Shown: positions 33,481 through 46,251 of the stretch, piece after piece
Layout of the letters: every line of letters starts with the position of its first letter
Position numbering within the stretch: the first letter of the stretch is position 1
NCBI GenBank assembly: GCA_015680685.1
Contig: MNCI01004508.1
Location: forward strand, 67,903-131,902
Direction: 5' to 3'
Length of the DNA stretch: 64,000 bases
DNA from: Gnetum montanum
Lineage: Eukaryota; Streptophyta; Gnetopsida; Gnetales; Gnetaceae
The notes under the pieces: generated by a model
What the model was told of the DNA's origin: nothing
What the model saw: only the letters and a program-made list of their open reading frames with translations
The model's database searches: none
Program-made: the position numbers and the translations under genes

Positions 33481-33749
33481 TTGAATAGATGCGCTATAAA
33501 AATGGCTCTATAGAGAGCACCTCATGCAACACTTGTGAGAGCACTTTCCTTGGGAACATCCTCCCTAAGAGTGAGTTGCACTACGCATCTAAGAGAGCTC
33601 TCCACAAGAGCACCCTCATTGAGAGCACTTCTTCTAAGGGAGCCCTCTCTAGGAGAGGTTGCCTTGAGGCACATTTAGGGAGGAAATCCTCTTAAAAAGT
33701 GTTCTCTATGAGAGCAACTTCCCTAAGGCATACCCATGAAGGCCATAGA
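33481..33749. repeat. Degenerate minisatellite relics
   Basis: Words such as GAGAGCACCTCAT, GAGAGCACTTTCC and GAGAACACTC persist but the 15-bp register is lost. No gene. Confidence 0.55.
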
Positions 33750-33905
33750 TGCACTCATAATCACACCTGAATGTGCACTTGTGATAGCCTAGGATGCACT
33801 CAGCATCACTTGAAAGTGCATCCATTAAGGTCAAGATTGCACTCGGCATCACCCGAAAGTGCATCAATAATGGCATAAGATGCACTCCTCTTCTCCTACA
33901 AGTGC
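33750..33905. repeat. ~55-bp tandem repeat, three units
   Basis: GATGCACTC...AGCATCAC.TGAAAGTGCAT(C) repeated three times in succession. Unrelated to the 15-bp unit. Confidence 0.75.
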
Positions 33906-34005
33906 ATACCAGGGAAGTTGGCCTCCCTCATCCTATATATGTTGATTGTGCTAGGTTCAGCCATACCATCCTACACCCTTATAAATTTGGTCATGAAGAA
34001 GGAAT
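33906..34005 (+). repeat. Direct copy of the segment shared with 33,345-33,420 and 38,465-38,530
   Basis: Reads TATATATGTTGATTGTGC, GTTCAGCCATACCATCCT and ACCCTTATAAATTTGGTCAT. It immediately precedes the second minisatellite block. Confidence 0.7.
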
Positions 34006-37000
34006 TCTCAAAAAGAGTGCTCTCAGAGAAAGAGCACAAAGTAAGGGTGTCCTCAAGGAAACTACTCTCAAAGAGGGCCCCCTTAGGTAGAACACTCTCA
34101 CTGAGGGCACTCTAAGCAAGAATGCTCTAACAGAGGGTGCTCTTAGGGAGGACACTCTCCATGAGAACACTCTCAATGAGGGCACTCTCTAGGAGAACAC
34201 TCTCATGCGCATAGCACAAGGCACTCTTAGGGAGAATGCTCCCATGGAGGGCACCCTAACGGAACCCGCTCTAATGGAGGGTGCTCTTCAGGAAAATGCT
34301 CTCAAGGAGGATGCTCTCAGGGAGGGCACTCTCAATGAGGGCACTCTCTAGGAGAACACTCTCATGTGCATAGCACAAGGCACTCTTAGGGAGAATGCTC
34401 TAAAGGAGTGCACTCTCAAGAAAAGTGCTCTCTGGGACGCTGCTCTAATAGAGGGTGCTCTAGGAAGAATTCTCCCAGTGAGGGCACTCCCAAGGAGAAC
34501 ACTCTTTGGAAGGACACTCCAACGGAGGGTGCACTCAATAAGAATACTCTTAACAAGGATGCTCTCGAGGAGGGCTTCCCCAAGGAGACCACTCTCAATG
34601 AGAAAGTTCTTATGGAGTGTGCACTTCAATATAATGATCTCAACAAGGGCACTCTTAAGTAGAACACTCTTACATGTGTAGCGCAAGGTGCTGTCAAGGA
34701 GAACACTCTAAAGGAGGTCACTCTCAGGGAGAATCCTCTTCGAGAGGGCACTCTCAATGAGGGTTCTCTCGAGGAGAACACTCTTACATATGTAGCAGAA
34801 GGCACTCTCGGGGAGGGTGCTATCAAGGAGAACACTCTTCAGAAGGCCGCCCTAATAAAGGAAACTCTCAAGGAGAACACTCTTAGGAAGGGCACTCTCA
34901 CGGAGAACGCTCTTAAGGAAAAGGCTCTCAAGGAGGGCATCCTTAGCGAGACCACTCTCAGGGAGGGCATTCTCAAGTAGGGAACTCTTAGGAAGGGCTC
35001 TCCCAGAGAACACTCTCGATAAGGGTGCTCTTGAGGAGAACAGTCTAATGTGCATAGTGCAAGGTGCTCTCATGGAGGACGCTATTAAGGAGAACGCTCT
35101 CGTGGAGGCCACTTTAATAGAGGGTGCTCTCAAGGATAACACTCTCACAAGTGTAGCACAAGGTGCTCTCAGGGAGGGTGATCTCAAGGAGAATGCTCTC
35201 ATGAAGAATGCTCTTAAGGAGGACGCTCTCAAGGAGAGCATCCTTAGGGAGACTATTCTTAAGGAAGGCATTCTCAAGGAGGGAACTCTTATGAAGGGCA
35301 CTCTCCAAGAGAACACTCTCAATGAGGGCGCTCTCAAGGAGAATGCTCTAAAGGAGGTCACTCTCAGGGAGAGTCCTCTTCGAGAGGGCACTCTCAATGA
35401 GGGTTCTCTCGAGGAGAACACTCACACATGCATAGCATAAGGTGCTCTCGGGGAGGACACTCTCAAGGAGAACACTCTTTGGAAGGCCACTCTAACGAAG
35501 GGTGCTCTCACGGAGAATGCTCTTGAGGAGGGCGTTCTCAAGGAAAGGCACTCCAACAGAGGGTGCTCTTTGAGAGAACACTCTCAATGAGGGTGCTCTC
35601 AAGGAGAACACTCTCACAAGTGTAGCACAAGGTGCTCTCAGGGAGGGTGATCTCAAGGAGAATGCTCTCAAGGAGGTTGATCTAACGGAGGGCATTCTCA
35701 CATAGAACACTCTTAGTGAGAACAATCTTAAGGAGGATTCTCTCTGAGAGGGCATCCTCAGTGAGGCCGTTCTCAAGGAGGGCACTCTCATGGAAGGCAC
35801 TCTTCAAGAGAATGCTCTCAAGGATAACACTCTCATGTGCGTAGCACAAGGTGCAGTCAAGTAGAACGTTCCAATGGAGGCCATTCTTAGGGATGCTGCT
35901 CTAAGGGAGGCCGCTCTTAGAGAGGCTTCTCTAATGGAGGGCACTATGTAGGAAAATGCCATCAGGCAGGGAGCTCTCAGAGAGGGTGATCTTGAGGAGA
36001 ACACTCTCATGTGCATAGTGCAAGGCACTCTCAAGGAGAATACTCTGAGGGAGACCACTCTCAGGGAGAGCACTCTCTGGGAGGACACCCTCCGAGAGAG
36101 TGCTCTCAATGAGGGCACTCTTGAGGAGAACACTCTCATGTGTGTAGCACAAGGCACTCTTGAGGAGGGTGCTCTCAATGAAAGTGCTCTTTGAAAAGAT
36201 ACTCTAATGGAGGGCACTCTTAAGGAGAATTCTCTCATGGAGAATGCTCTTAAGGAGGACGCTCTCAAGGAGAGCATCCTTAGGGAGACTATTCTTAAGG
36301 AAGGCATTCTCAAGGAGGGAACTCTTATGAAGGGCACTCTCCAAGAGAACACTCTCAATGAGGGTGCTCTTGAGGAGAACACTCTCATGAGCGTAGTGCA
36401 AGGTGCTTTCAAGGAGGGCGATCTTAAGGAGAATGCTCTCAGGGACGCTACTCTAATGGAGGGCAATCTCAGGCAAAAAGCTCTCGAGGAGGGCAGTCTT
36501 AAGGAGGATGCTCTTCAAGAGGGCGTCTTCAGTGAGTCTATTCTCATGGAGAGCACTCTCATGAAGGGTGATCTTCAAGAGAACGTTCTCAACGAGGGCA
36601 CTCTCTGAGGAGAACATTCTCACATGCATAGCACAAGGCACTCTCAAGGAAAATGCTCTAAGGGAGGCTACTCTTAGGGGGAGTGCTCTCCAAGAGGACA
36701 CCCTCTGAGAGTGTGCTCTCGAGGAGAACACTCACACATGCATAGCATAAGGTGCTCTCGGGGAGGGCACTCTCAAGGAGAACACTCTCCAGAAGGCCGC
36801 TCTAATAGAGGGCGCTCTCAAGGAGAATGCTCTCATGAAGAATGCTCTTAAGGAGGATGCTCTTGAGGAAGGTGTCCTCAGGGAGACCATTCTCAGGGAG
36901 GGTGTTCTCAGGGAGGGCACTCTTAGGAAGGGCACTCTCTAAGAGAACACTCTCAACAAGGGCATTCTCAAGGAGAACACTCTTATGTGTGTAGTGCAAG

Positions 37001-38445
37001 GCTATCTCAGGAAGAATTCTTTGAGGGAGGTCGTTCTTAGGGAGAGCACTCTCTGGGAGGGCACCCTCCAAGAGGGCACTCTCAACAAGGGTGCTCTCAA
37101 GGAGAACAATCTCACATACATAGCGGAAGGCACTCTTAAGAAGGGTGCTCTCAAGGATAATTCTCTTTGAAAGGTTGATCTAACGAAAGGTTCTCTCAAG
37201 GAGCTCTCAGGGAGGGCACTCTTAAGAAGGACACTCTCAAGGAGGGCATCCTTAGGAAGACCATTCTCAAGGAGGTCATTCTCAAGGAGGGCACTCTCCA
37301 AGAGAATGCTCTTAATAAGGGCACTCTCAAAGAGAACACTCGCACATGCATAGTGCAAGGCATTCTCAAGGAGGGTGCTCTCAAGAAGAATGCTCTCCAG
37401 AAGGCTGCTCTAATAGAGGGTGCTCTCAAGGAGAATGCTCTCATGAAGAATGCTCTTAAGAAGGACATTCTTAAGGAGGGTGCCCTCAGGGAGACCATTT
37501 TCAGGGAGGGCATTCTTAGGTAGGGCACTCTTAGTAATAGTGCTCTTCGAGAGAACACTCTCAATGAGGGTGCTCTCAAGGAGAAGACTCTCACGTGCAT
37601 AGCACAAGGCACTCTCAAGGAGAATGCTCTAAGGGAGGTCGCTCTCAAGGAGAGCGCTCTCTAGGAGGGCACCCTCCAATAGGGTGCTCTCAACGAGGGC
37701 ACTCTCAAGGAGAACACTCTCACGTGTGTAGCGTAAGGTGCTCTTGTGGAGGGCACTCTCAAGTAGAATTATCTTTAGAAGGCCACTCTAACAAAGGGCA
37801 CTCTCAAGAAGAACGCTCTCAAGAAGGACACTCTTTAAGGTGTATGCTCTCATCCTCAAGGAGACTATTCTTCGAGAGGGCATTCTCAAGGATGGTAGTC
37901 TCCAAGAGAATGCTCTCAATGAGGGTGCTCTCGAGGAGAACACTCTCATGTGCCTAGCACAAGGTGCTCTAAGGGAGGATGCTCTTGAGGAGAACACTCT
38001 CATGTGCGTAGCATAAGGCAATCTCAAGGAGAATGCTATCAATAAAAATGCTCTCTAGGAGAACATTCTCATGGAGAGCACTCCCACAGAGAGCACGCTC
38101 ATGTTGAGCATGCTAAGGGAAGGAATTTTCATGGAGAACGCTCCCAAGGAGGGCATTCTTGGGGAGAATGCTTTTAGGGAGGCCACTCTCACGAAGAGCA
38201 CTCTCCAAGAGAATGCTCTCAATGAGGGATCTCACATGGAGAATGCTCTCAAATGCGCAATGCAAGGCTCTCTTAATGAGGACACTCCCAGAGACAACAC
38301 CATCATGTGTGTAGCAAGAGGCACTCCTAGGAAGGGTGCTCTTGCAAGTGTTGCATGAGGATCTCTCATGACAACACTCTTGCCAACGCAACTATGCAAG
38401 GTGCTCCCATGGAAAGAACTCTCACGAGAGCACCATGTGGTGTTC
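34006..38445. repeat. 15-bp minisatellite, block 2 (about 4.4 kb)
   Basis: Same unit as block 1, with roughly twenty interruptions by the CATGTGCATAGCACAAGG-type unit. Larger duplications occur, for example the stretch at about 35,190-35,330 is repeated nearly word for word at 36,220-36,370. Open frames reach 220 codons on either strand only because the unit length is 15. No promoter, start context or non-repeat domain supports a gene. Confidence 0.92.
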
Positions 38446-38525
38446 CTAGGGAGAACGCTACCTCTCCCCATATAGGTTGATTGGGCCAGTTTCATCCATA
38501 CCATCTTGCACCCTTATAAATTTGG
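38446..38525 (+). repeat. Third copy of the shared segment
   Basis: CCATATAGGTTGATTGGGCC...CACCCTTATAAATTTGGTCG. It closes the minisatellite and runs into the ~30-bp array. Confidence 0.7.
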
Positions 38526-38935
38526 TCGCGAGGGTTCATTGGGCCAACCATTGATCATGAGAATCTGTTTTTCCTACAATTGATCATGAGGGCCCGTTTG
38601 GCCAACACATGATCACAAGGGTCTCTTTGGCCAACACTTGGTCATGAGGGTTCATTGGGCCAACACTTTGTCATGATAGTGCATTAGGCCAACCATTGGT
38701 CACGAGGGTCCATTTGGCCAACACTTGGTCACAAGGGTCTATTTGGCCAACACTTGGTTGCAAGGGTTCATCGGGCCAACACTTGGTCATGAGGGTTTGT
38801 TTGGCCAACACTTGGTTGTGAGGGTCTGTTGGGCCAACACTTTGTCATGAGGGTCCGTTCAACCAACACTTGGTTGTGAGGGTCCATTTGGCCAACGCTT
38901 GGTCACGAGGGTCTGTTTCGCCAACCCTTGGTGAT
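38526..38935. repeat. ~30-bp tandem array
   Basis: About 13 units built from GGGTCTGTTTGGCCAACACT plus TGGTCA(T/C)GA. The GGTC..GAGGG part is already present at the end of the preceding shared segment, suggesting the array grew from there. Confidence 0.9.
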
Positions 38936-39094
38936 CCACTAGTAATTCTGCTTGGATTTTGGCACAAATAAAATTGTACTATTTGTGGCTTAGTGCAGCA
39001 TGCTTTGGCTAGATCGTGGTGTCAAATGTGTTAGACACTGATGTGGAAGGTTGATCTGGACTCATGTTCATAGGTTGGGTTATGAGAGTTTTTG

Positions 39095-39345
39095 TTTGCA
39101 AAAAATGGCTAACTCTGAAAACTATAGAAAAATGACTAAGTATACCAGTAGCAAAAAAATGGCTAAGTATAAAAATGTAGAAAAATGACTAAGTGTAAAA
39201 ATGTAGAAAAATGGCTTAAGTATGGAAATTGCAAAAAAATGACTAAGTGTAAAATTGTAGAAAAAAATGCTAAGCATGAAAATGCAGGAAAAATGCTAAG
39301 TATGAAAATGTAAAAAAAATGCTAAGTATGAAAATGGCTAACTCT
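39095..39345. repeat. ~25-30-bp AT-rich tandem array
   Basis: About nine units of GAAAAATGGCTAAGTATGAA type with variable A runs. The stretch 38,936-39,094 before it holds nothing I recognise. Confidence 0.85.
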
Positions 39346-39455
39346 AGTGCTATGCTCGCTACACTAAAGCTTGTCATGCTCACTATGCTAGAGCTTGTCA
39401 CACTCGCTACACTGGAGCTTACTACGCTCTAAGAACTTGTTATGCTCTCTAAAGA
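39346..39455. repeat. ~27-bp array of GCTACACT..AGCTTGTCA units
   Basis: Four units: CTCGCTACACTAAAGCTTGT, CTCACTATGCTAGAGCTTGT, CTCGCTACACTGGAGCTTAC and a degraded last one. The GCTACACTA words resemble the palindrome words of the retrotransposon LTRs. Confidence 0.7.
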
Positions 39456-40269
39456 ATCAAGAGTTTTGGTTAAGTGCCAATAAAAAAATGTAGACGAAAA
39501 TTGCAAGGCCCTCCTTCTAGTGCCAAAAACTATGACTTTCAAAAACATTGGTGGCTAGAACACCAAGAGGTCAATGGGCATATAGCCTAACCCTAAACCT
39601 GTGCGAGGACCATGTTAAGAAGTGGAAACAAGGTGCCCTGAATAGTATAGTGATGTAAATGTGAAAATATGTATGAAACAGTAAGAAAATATAAGTGTTA
39701 CACTGAATGCCAAAGAGAATTTCTTGAGAAATGCAACAGAATTTGAGAACAAGAGTACACTGTCCCAAAAGGGGGAGTGTAGCTAATTCCAAAAGGATCT
39801 CAAAAGGTACACAGTGTACAATAGGTGTAGTGGGAGCATAGTCATAGTCTTGGTGGTGTCGGGCTATGAAGTCTGATGCTCATTGTGATGAACTATGCCT
39901 ACCAGGTTATTTTCCACAGTGTACCATATGATGTTCTGCAAGGTTGCAACAAGGCTGCGTTGTACCATGTGATGCAGGATTACAATGGGGTCATGGTGTA
40001 TCGTGCAATGTAGAACTGCCTCTCTACTGATGTGGTGTGCTTTGGGTCTTATTCATCCATGGAGCTAAGTGCCAAGATGCCAAAGTGTCAAATTCCAAAA
40101 TGAAAGTGCCAACTGCCTCACTAGTAAAAAATAAAATTCAAGGACCCCCCAAAACATTTGGATGTAGGGGTACTTCTAGGACTAGGGTTAGTCCAAAATT
40201 CAGATCAGGTGCCACATGGTAGTGCAGTAGGTGGGACCACAAGAAAAATTTAGAAAAGTTTCTAAGTCC
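39456..40269. other. Gene-free spacer
   Basis: No coding, RNA or repeat feature I can support. Short duplicated words around 39,910-40,010 (GTGTACCATATGATG; TTGTACCATGTGATG; GTGTATCGTGCAATG) suggest a decayed ~50-bp tandem repeat. Confidence 0.5.
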
Positions 40270-40570
40270 AAAGGTGACCAGAAAATTTTCTAAATCTGGC
40301 CACTATGCTTGTCCCATGTTACGTTTGAAACATGAGACACTGGCTGCTATGCTCATCCCATGTAACATGTGAAACATGGGACACTGGCTACTACACTTGT
40401 CTCATGTTACATGTGGAACACAAGATGCTAGCTGCTCTTTTCATACCATGTTATGCATAGGACATGGAACACTGGTTACTATGCTTGTCCTATGTTACAT
40501 GCAAGACATAGGATGTTGGCTGCTACACTTGTCCCATGTTACATGCGGGACACATGACACTAGCTGGGGA
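40270..40570. repeat. ~50-bp tandem array with internal palindromes
   Basis: About six units of CTGGCTGCTATGCTCGTCC plus CATGTTACATGTGAAACATG and GGACA. The CCATGTTACATG / CATGGGAC parts pair with each other, so each unit can fold into a hairpin. Confidence 0.85.
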
Positions 40571-40599
40571 TAGGGCATAACATGGCCACTTAGAAAAGT

Positions 40600-41050
40600 C
40601 TGGTGAAGACTGTAATCCTTGTTCTTACTATGCTAGCTACGCTCTAGAGCATAGCAAGAGGGGTAGCCTCAACAGTTAGAAAATCTGCTAAATTCCTCTT
40701 CCATGCTGAGTTAGTTTGACAGCTTCTAGCTTGACACTTAGGCAAAACTTGTCACTGAAAAGTGTGCTACACTAGCTACATTCTAGAGCATAGCAAGGGC
40801 AATGGGAGATTAGCACAACACTTAGAAAATTCTGCAAAACTAACAATTTTTGTGTTGGCTACGCTTGCTATGCTCTAGAGCATAGCAATATGTATCAGCT
40901 ACAATGTCAAGCATAACAGCTACACTTAGAAAAATTTCTGTAGCTATTGTTGACACTTACAAAATTTTGCAAAAAAAGCATTCATGCATGCTACACTAGC
41001 TACACTAGGGAGTGTAGCACCAACACTTAGAAAAATTTGCTAAGTTTTGA
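40600..41050. repeat. Array of TAGCTACGCTCTAGAGCATAGC hairpins
   Basis: Units such as GCTACGCTCTAGAGCATAGC at about 40,632, 40,775 and 40,857, centred on TCTAGA and separated by CACTTAGAAAATTTTGC-like linkers. They resemble the CTACGCTATGCTA palindromes of the Tat element LTRs. Confidence 0.75.
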
Positions 41051-42736
41051 CACTTAGACAAGTTTGCAATTGCAATGTTGTAGTTCAAAATTGGTGGTGT
41101 TTCAACACCCTCCATTGCCTCTATGAATACTATACCGAGTCCTAAAATTTTGAACTTTTACAAAAATTGATTTTATAATAGAGATATAAAACATTAATGA
41201 AGTACTCATCATCTATGCCTTGCAAACAAAACATGCCTAGGATGTATGATTAGAATGCATAGGACTTTTCAGATATGAAATTAAAATTCTTCAAGTCCTG
41301 ACAACCTATCAACATCTTTAGTGTAAGATGGCTACTATCTTCTAATGTACTTGTATGTCTATAGTAAAAATACTTTTATGTATCATTAGTACAAATAAAC
41401 ATTGCTGAAACAAAGGTGAAGAAAATCGACATATACTTTTGACTCATGGAATAGTAATATCTCTTATGCATTCTTAAGCTTCCCCAATTTTATCCTTGAA
41501 CTTATCATAAAATCCTTTTAGGATGTGTCAATGATTATATAAGATACTGACAATTAGAGCACTTTCGTGATGGTGGTCTATTGATGTAGTTTAAAAAGAG
41601 ACTCAAACATTGTTGTTGCCTTTTCATATTAATGTTTTTGAAGTCAAGGACATATAGTGAAATCTCATTATTAGTGTTTGAAATGTCATATATGATCCTA
41701 TAGAGACACAAGCTTAACTAGAGAGTGGCTACTTGTACAATGAGAATTCCTTTACCTTCAGTTCTAAATCAACATAAGGATTATCAAATTATCTTTTGTG
41801 TAGATGCTAAATCAAAATTTATTGAGTCTCTAGAGTTAGTACAAGAATTTATTGCTTTACCTTGAGCCTAGACAATAATTATTGAACATTTCTTGATTCA
41901 ACTAATACTTATCCTCTACATTTAATGGTTGAAGATCACTTTCCCTTATTTGATCATATTTTATATAAAATGTCACCAAAGCCATACTAAGAGCATGTAG
42001 TCTCTTCAAATATTTGTGCTAATGTTTCATTTTTTGAAGCTATAAGATTTTAGCTATCTCATTATTTTTTGGAATGAAGGATCTTATAATTATTTACCCC
42101 ATTTTTAATTTTGTTGGAAACATTCTTATGATCATCTTCAACTAGTCCACATAAAGGCAATAAAATGTTGAGAGTTAGAAATTTTAGGTTGTTCTCTATA
42201 TGCACTTCATCAATTGATATATGAGGGCAACTTTTCAATTGATCTATTTGAAACATATTAAAGGCCTTATTTTAAAAATTATAGCAATCATATGACATTT
42301 TCATAAAAAACTTTCATTCTTTTGGTACATTTGAGAATGGTTGAATTTATACAATATGTTGTTAAATAGTAAGTTATAAAATAGAAAATAAAAACTTAAT
42401 TCAGTTTCTCAACTAAAAATATGCATAAAACTATTGTAGTCCCTTATGACACTTTCATCCAAATACTTTCCAATAGTTTCAAAGACAATTTGATTTTGTG
42501 AATGTAATAAAATTTTGGTTTAACTTTATTAATTTATCTTAATGTAATAAAATTTTTGTTTAAGTTTTAATTTTACTAATGTATCTTAATGGTTCATTTT
42601 TAATGTGGGATTGAAAGAATTATTTATAAATACTTACTTGGAACTGTTAACTTGCATACTATAATAAATTAAATGAAGGGAACATTAGGTTTACATGAAG
42701 TCAAGGGATTCTAGGTCATTAACATATTAGATTATG
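41051..42736. other. AT-rich gene-free flank of element E
   Basis: No open frame with family resemblance, no RNA gene. Only a local duplicated phrase (AATGTAATAAAATTT at about 42,501 and 42,540) stands out. Confidence 0.5.
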
Positions 42737-42741
42737 CATCT
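42737..42741. repeat. Target-site duplication, left (CATCT)
   Basis: CATCT immediately before the TG of the 5' LTR, repeated exactly at 56,814-56,818 after the 3' LTR. Confidence 0.9.
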
Positions 42742-45700
42742 TGTTGTTACATTTCTACCATTTGATGGAGTAAATAATGTTACAAATTGAATTTTCCCAA
42801 ATTAATTCATCATGAGTGACTAAAAGAAAGTTAAATAAGAGCAGCCAATTTCTATTGGTATGGTTATGGCAAATGTAATGCCTAGCAATTCCAATATGAG
42901 ATAAAGGTTAACTGGGTTTTTTTTGCTCTATGGTGTAGAAATAATATATATGAACATAAAGGTAAAATTATAGACTATTATTCAAAATGATGCCAACATT
43001 TCTACTATGGCAATGTCAAAACTAATATCTTTTGCCAAAATTGTCAACAAAGAAAATAATAAGAGATGTAAATAATTATCAAAACAAGCCTGTTCAAAGA
43101 GGAAGGTCTATTAAAAGTATTATCTCTCTTAATATTGGCTTCAATGAGAGAAATAACTAGTTGATAATATCATAAGTTGTATCCAATTTCTACATTAAAA
43201 TTCAGACTATACTCTTAAAATCACTAGGAATTTTCAAGATGGCTTGGTAACATTTAAAGCTTTATAAGATACTATAATTGTAAAGAATACAAAGGGGCAA
43301 AATAAAATGCTCATTTTATCAACAATTATTTTAACATCAATTTTAGTTTCAGAAAAAACAAATCATAGGAGCTTTACTGCTTTTCATTTCCAAAAAGAAT
43401 AAGAGGGATGCAACAGCATCTTCAATTTTATTTCCAATAGAATCTACAGAGAAGGAAAGAAGAATATTTATTCAAAAAAATTAGAATAAGCCCTCCAAGA
43501 AAAACAAACATTTAATTAGAATTTACAACTGCAATGATTCAAATCCTTTGTTCTACATCAAATTTCCATGAAGACTATCGTATTCCTCTAAATTTTGTTG
43601 AATGAAGACCCCAAGACTATGGAAAGAAACTTGATGTAGGGTTTGTTGAAGAGGTTGAATGCATTCACCACTTCCATATCATGTTTGAATGCATAAATTC
43701 AATGCAAAATATAGTCCAATTTAATGAGGCAGTCACAGCAAATGAACTAATTCATAAGGATTTCAATCTGCTTTCTTGAAAGAAAAAAAACAAACACAAA
43801 AAAATAAAACAAAAGGAAGATAGACCAACAAAACATAGTTGCTAGTTCTAAATTTGTGAGGGTTTCCAAACTCAAGCATGTTGTTCTCGCCTTGGACCCC
43901 TACAACATCAACAGGTTATTATTAGGCCCTAACGTGATAAAGTAGAAAGACCTTGGGAAATATTGGAAGAAGCTAAACCTACATGGATATGGGAGAAATC
44001 CTACAAGTGCAATAGCCTTTACCCTTTAATTTTACTTTGTTTAAGCTTGCTCATTCTACTAAATTAAAATAGAGCAATCAACATGATCATAAAAATTATA
44101 ATGATATTGGAGAAGAACTGGAACAAAGAATTACAAAATCTACAAAAAAAAATCAAAAAAAGAAATGGCAAGAACAATTTTTCTCTAGCACTACTACTCT
44201 GATAATGTTCATTATGGTTCAAGAATGGTGAGTGATTTCTACAATCAATGTATCTTTGCTTTAGAAAGTTTTCATTTGGGTTCTAGTATTCATCATAGTT
44301 ACTTTGTTCTCTCCAATAGTGCTAGAGATGGAAGCACATGGTAGCGGATGATGCTGTTGTGACAGCGGCAAAGCACCTAAAAGCACCTACGATTGCTAAG
44401 TTCAACATCATCAGCATAAAAAATGACAACAACTCTAGTGGCAAAGAACCTAGAAATAATAGCAAGTGTTAGTAGAAAAAGGGCAACCATGGCAAATGGT
44501 AGCATTATTTTTGTTTATGTGAGAATAAAGTGGCATTGCGTGTGGCAAGATGGCCATGGGACCTATACATCTCTCAAATGCTCAGACATCATATGTAAAC
44601 ATGTTGAACACAGTATTAAGGTTACGCAACCTTAATAGTAATATTTTTTAAAAAAATATTACAAAATGTAAATCTTGTAAACATGTAAAAGGAGTAAGGT
44701 TTATAGTATGAAAAGGAGTGATTTACGAGCATTAGATAAATATAATTTTATTTTTGGGATAAATATAACTTTCATAAGAAGTTATAACTATTTTCCCTTG
44801 ATATTTGTAATTTCTCATGAGACACTTGCCAATCATGAGTTAAAATTCTCCTAGAATTTACAACTTTCTGGGGTGGTTATAAATTCATCCCTTAGATATT
44901 TGTAATCCACCTCAACTTTTCATGATGATTGTAACTATCCTAAAGTCACTATAAAAGGGGCTTCAAGGGTAGAATGAAAAGGGAGGATGAAGATTAGAAA
45001 AAAGACAATTGAAGATTACTTGTAAAATGGCTTGCTAAAGACATCAATTTGGCTACTTTATTTTAATCCTATGAGTTCATTTCTTTCCATTTTATTTTAG
45101 TTACTTTGCTAATGATTTAGATAGTATCATGCTTAGCATTTAATTTTGGGATTTACCCTAGGTTGCTATTATAGCTCTATTTTTTTTTTACTTTTATTTT
45201 TTGCAATATTAGAATCCTATTAAGATTAGCCAAAGAAGAGCTGATGTTGTTGAAAAGCCTCAAGATCTATTCAATAGTAATGTCTTAATGAAATTTCCTA
45301 TTTTGAGCTAGAGAATCTAGGAAAATCTTTGGTATTTTGATGGGACTGAAATAGCTTCTAAATTTTTAAAGTTTATTACCATAGTATTTCAATCAAGAAA
45401 TTGTCAAATTTTTAAAATCTCTATTGAATGCAAGCTTTGACAACTATTAAATAGCCAAAATAGAGACTTGTACATTGTAGTTTATGTAGCAATTTTTGGT
45501 AGTATAATAAAATTTTCTTTATGAAATTGCTTGTTGAACTCAGAATCTTTGGACAATTCGTAGTTATTAAACCAAGAATAGCTTTATTATGAAGTGTTTC
45601 CTAATTTCAATTTATCTTACTTAAATATTTGAGATTTCATGTAATTCTTCTTTCTTTTCTTGCTTTCTAAGTCCATTAAATCTCGCTCTATTTCTAGTCT

Positions 45701-46128
45701 TCTTATGGAACTTTCTATTTGTAGGAAATTAGAAGTAGATTGGTAGAATTGTGCTCAAATGTTTTTGCAAAATTTTATTTGTTACAAGTAGGCATTATAA
45801 GGACCATATAGACTAAGTCATTAAACAAAATAGCAATCTCTAACAACTCACAATTTTTTACAAAGTTGGCCAAATCTTCTTTATGATAACCGATTACATT
45901 TTTATACACAACCCAACCATTTTAACATTCACAAAAACAAATACATACTCACATCTAGTACATTTTATAACTATGGAGTTTATTTGGAGGTATTTGGACC
46001 TTGATGTGACCAAAGACTAGCAAGCACTAAAACCCTATTTGAAGAACACCTTCAATCTCGTGACTTCCCAAGGCCATGAGACAATGAGGGACACATGTTG
46101 GTGGTTGCATCCCAAATGGTCGCCAACA
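42742..46128 (+). mobile_element. 5' LTR of Ty3/gypsy element E (3,387 bp)
   Basis: Begins TGTTGTTACATTTCTACC and ends GGTCGCCAACA. It aligns end to end with 53,442-56,813. In the first 100 bases I count 8 differences between the two LTRs, so the insertion is not recent. A TATA box lies at 44,950. Open frames inside it (for example 44,423-44,635) are not conserved between the two LTRs and are not genes. Confidence 0.95.
44950..44957 (+). promoter_or_regulatory. LTR promoter TATA box, element E
   Basis: TATAAAAG in GTCACTATAAAAGGGG, conserved at 55,647-55,654 in the 3' LTR. Confidence 0.75.
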
Positions 46129-46135
46129 GTTCTTT

Positions 46136-46152
46136 TGGTGCTAGAAGGAGGG
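46136..46152 (+). promoter_or_regulatory. Primer-binding-site-like sequence, element E
   Basis: TGGTGCTAGAAGGAGGG, seven bases after the end of the 5' LTR. It starts with the TGG expected to pair with a tRNA CCA end. I cannot assign the tRNA from memory; matching its reverse complement to tRNA 3' ends would settle it. Confidence 0.6.
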
Positions 46153-46251
46153 ATAAAAATTTTTCCTCTAAGTTCATAAGCCTAATAATCCTAGGACACC
46201 AATACTTCTTTTTTGCTAGTAAACATTTAAGAAATTAGATACTATTTTCAG

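Noticed and set aside
32471-37648. Long open frames on both strands of the minisatellite (up to ~220 codons)
   Set aside because: The 15-bp unit is a multiple of three, so frames stay open by period alone. Both strands are open at once and the proteins are pure pentapeptide repeats without any non-repeat domain or start context.
38526-38935. CRISPR-like appearance of the 30-bp array
   Set aside because: Units are contiguous and degenerate without unique spacers, and the context is plant retrotransposon DNA.
44423-44635. A 70-codon open frame in the 5' LTR of element E
   Set aside because: The 3' LTR copy near 55,110-55,320 breaks the frame, as expected for noncoding LTR sequence.
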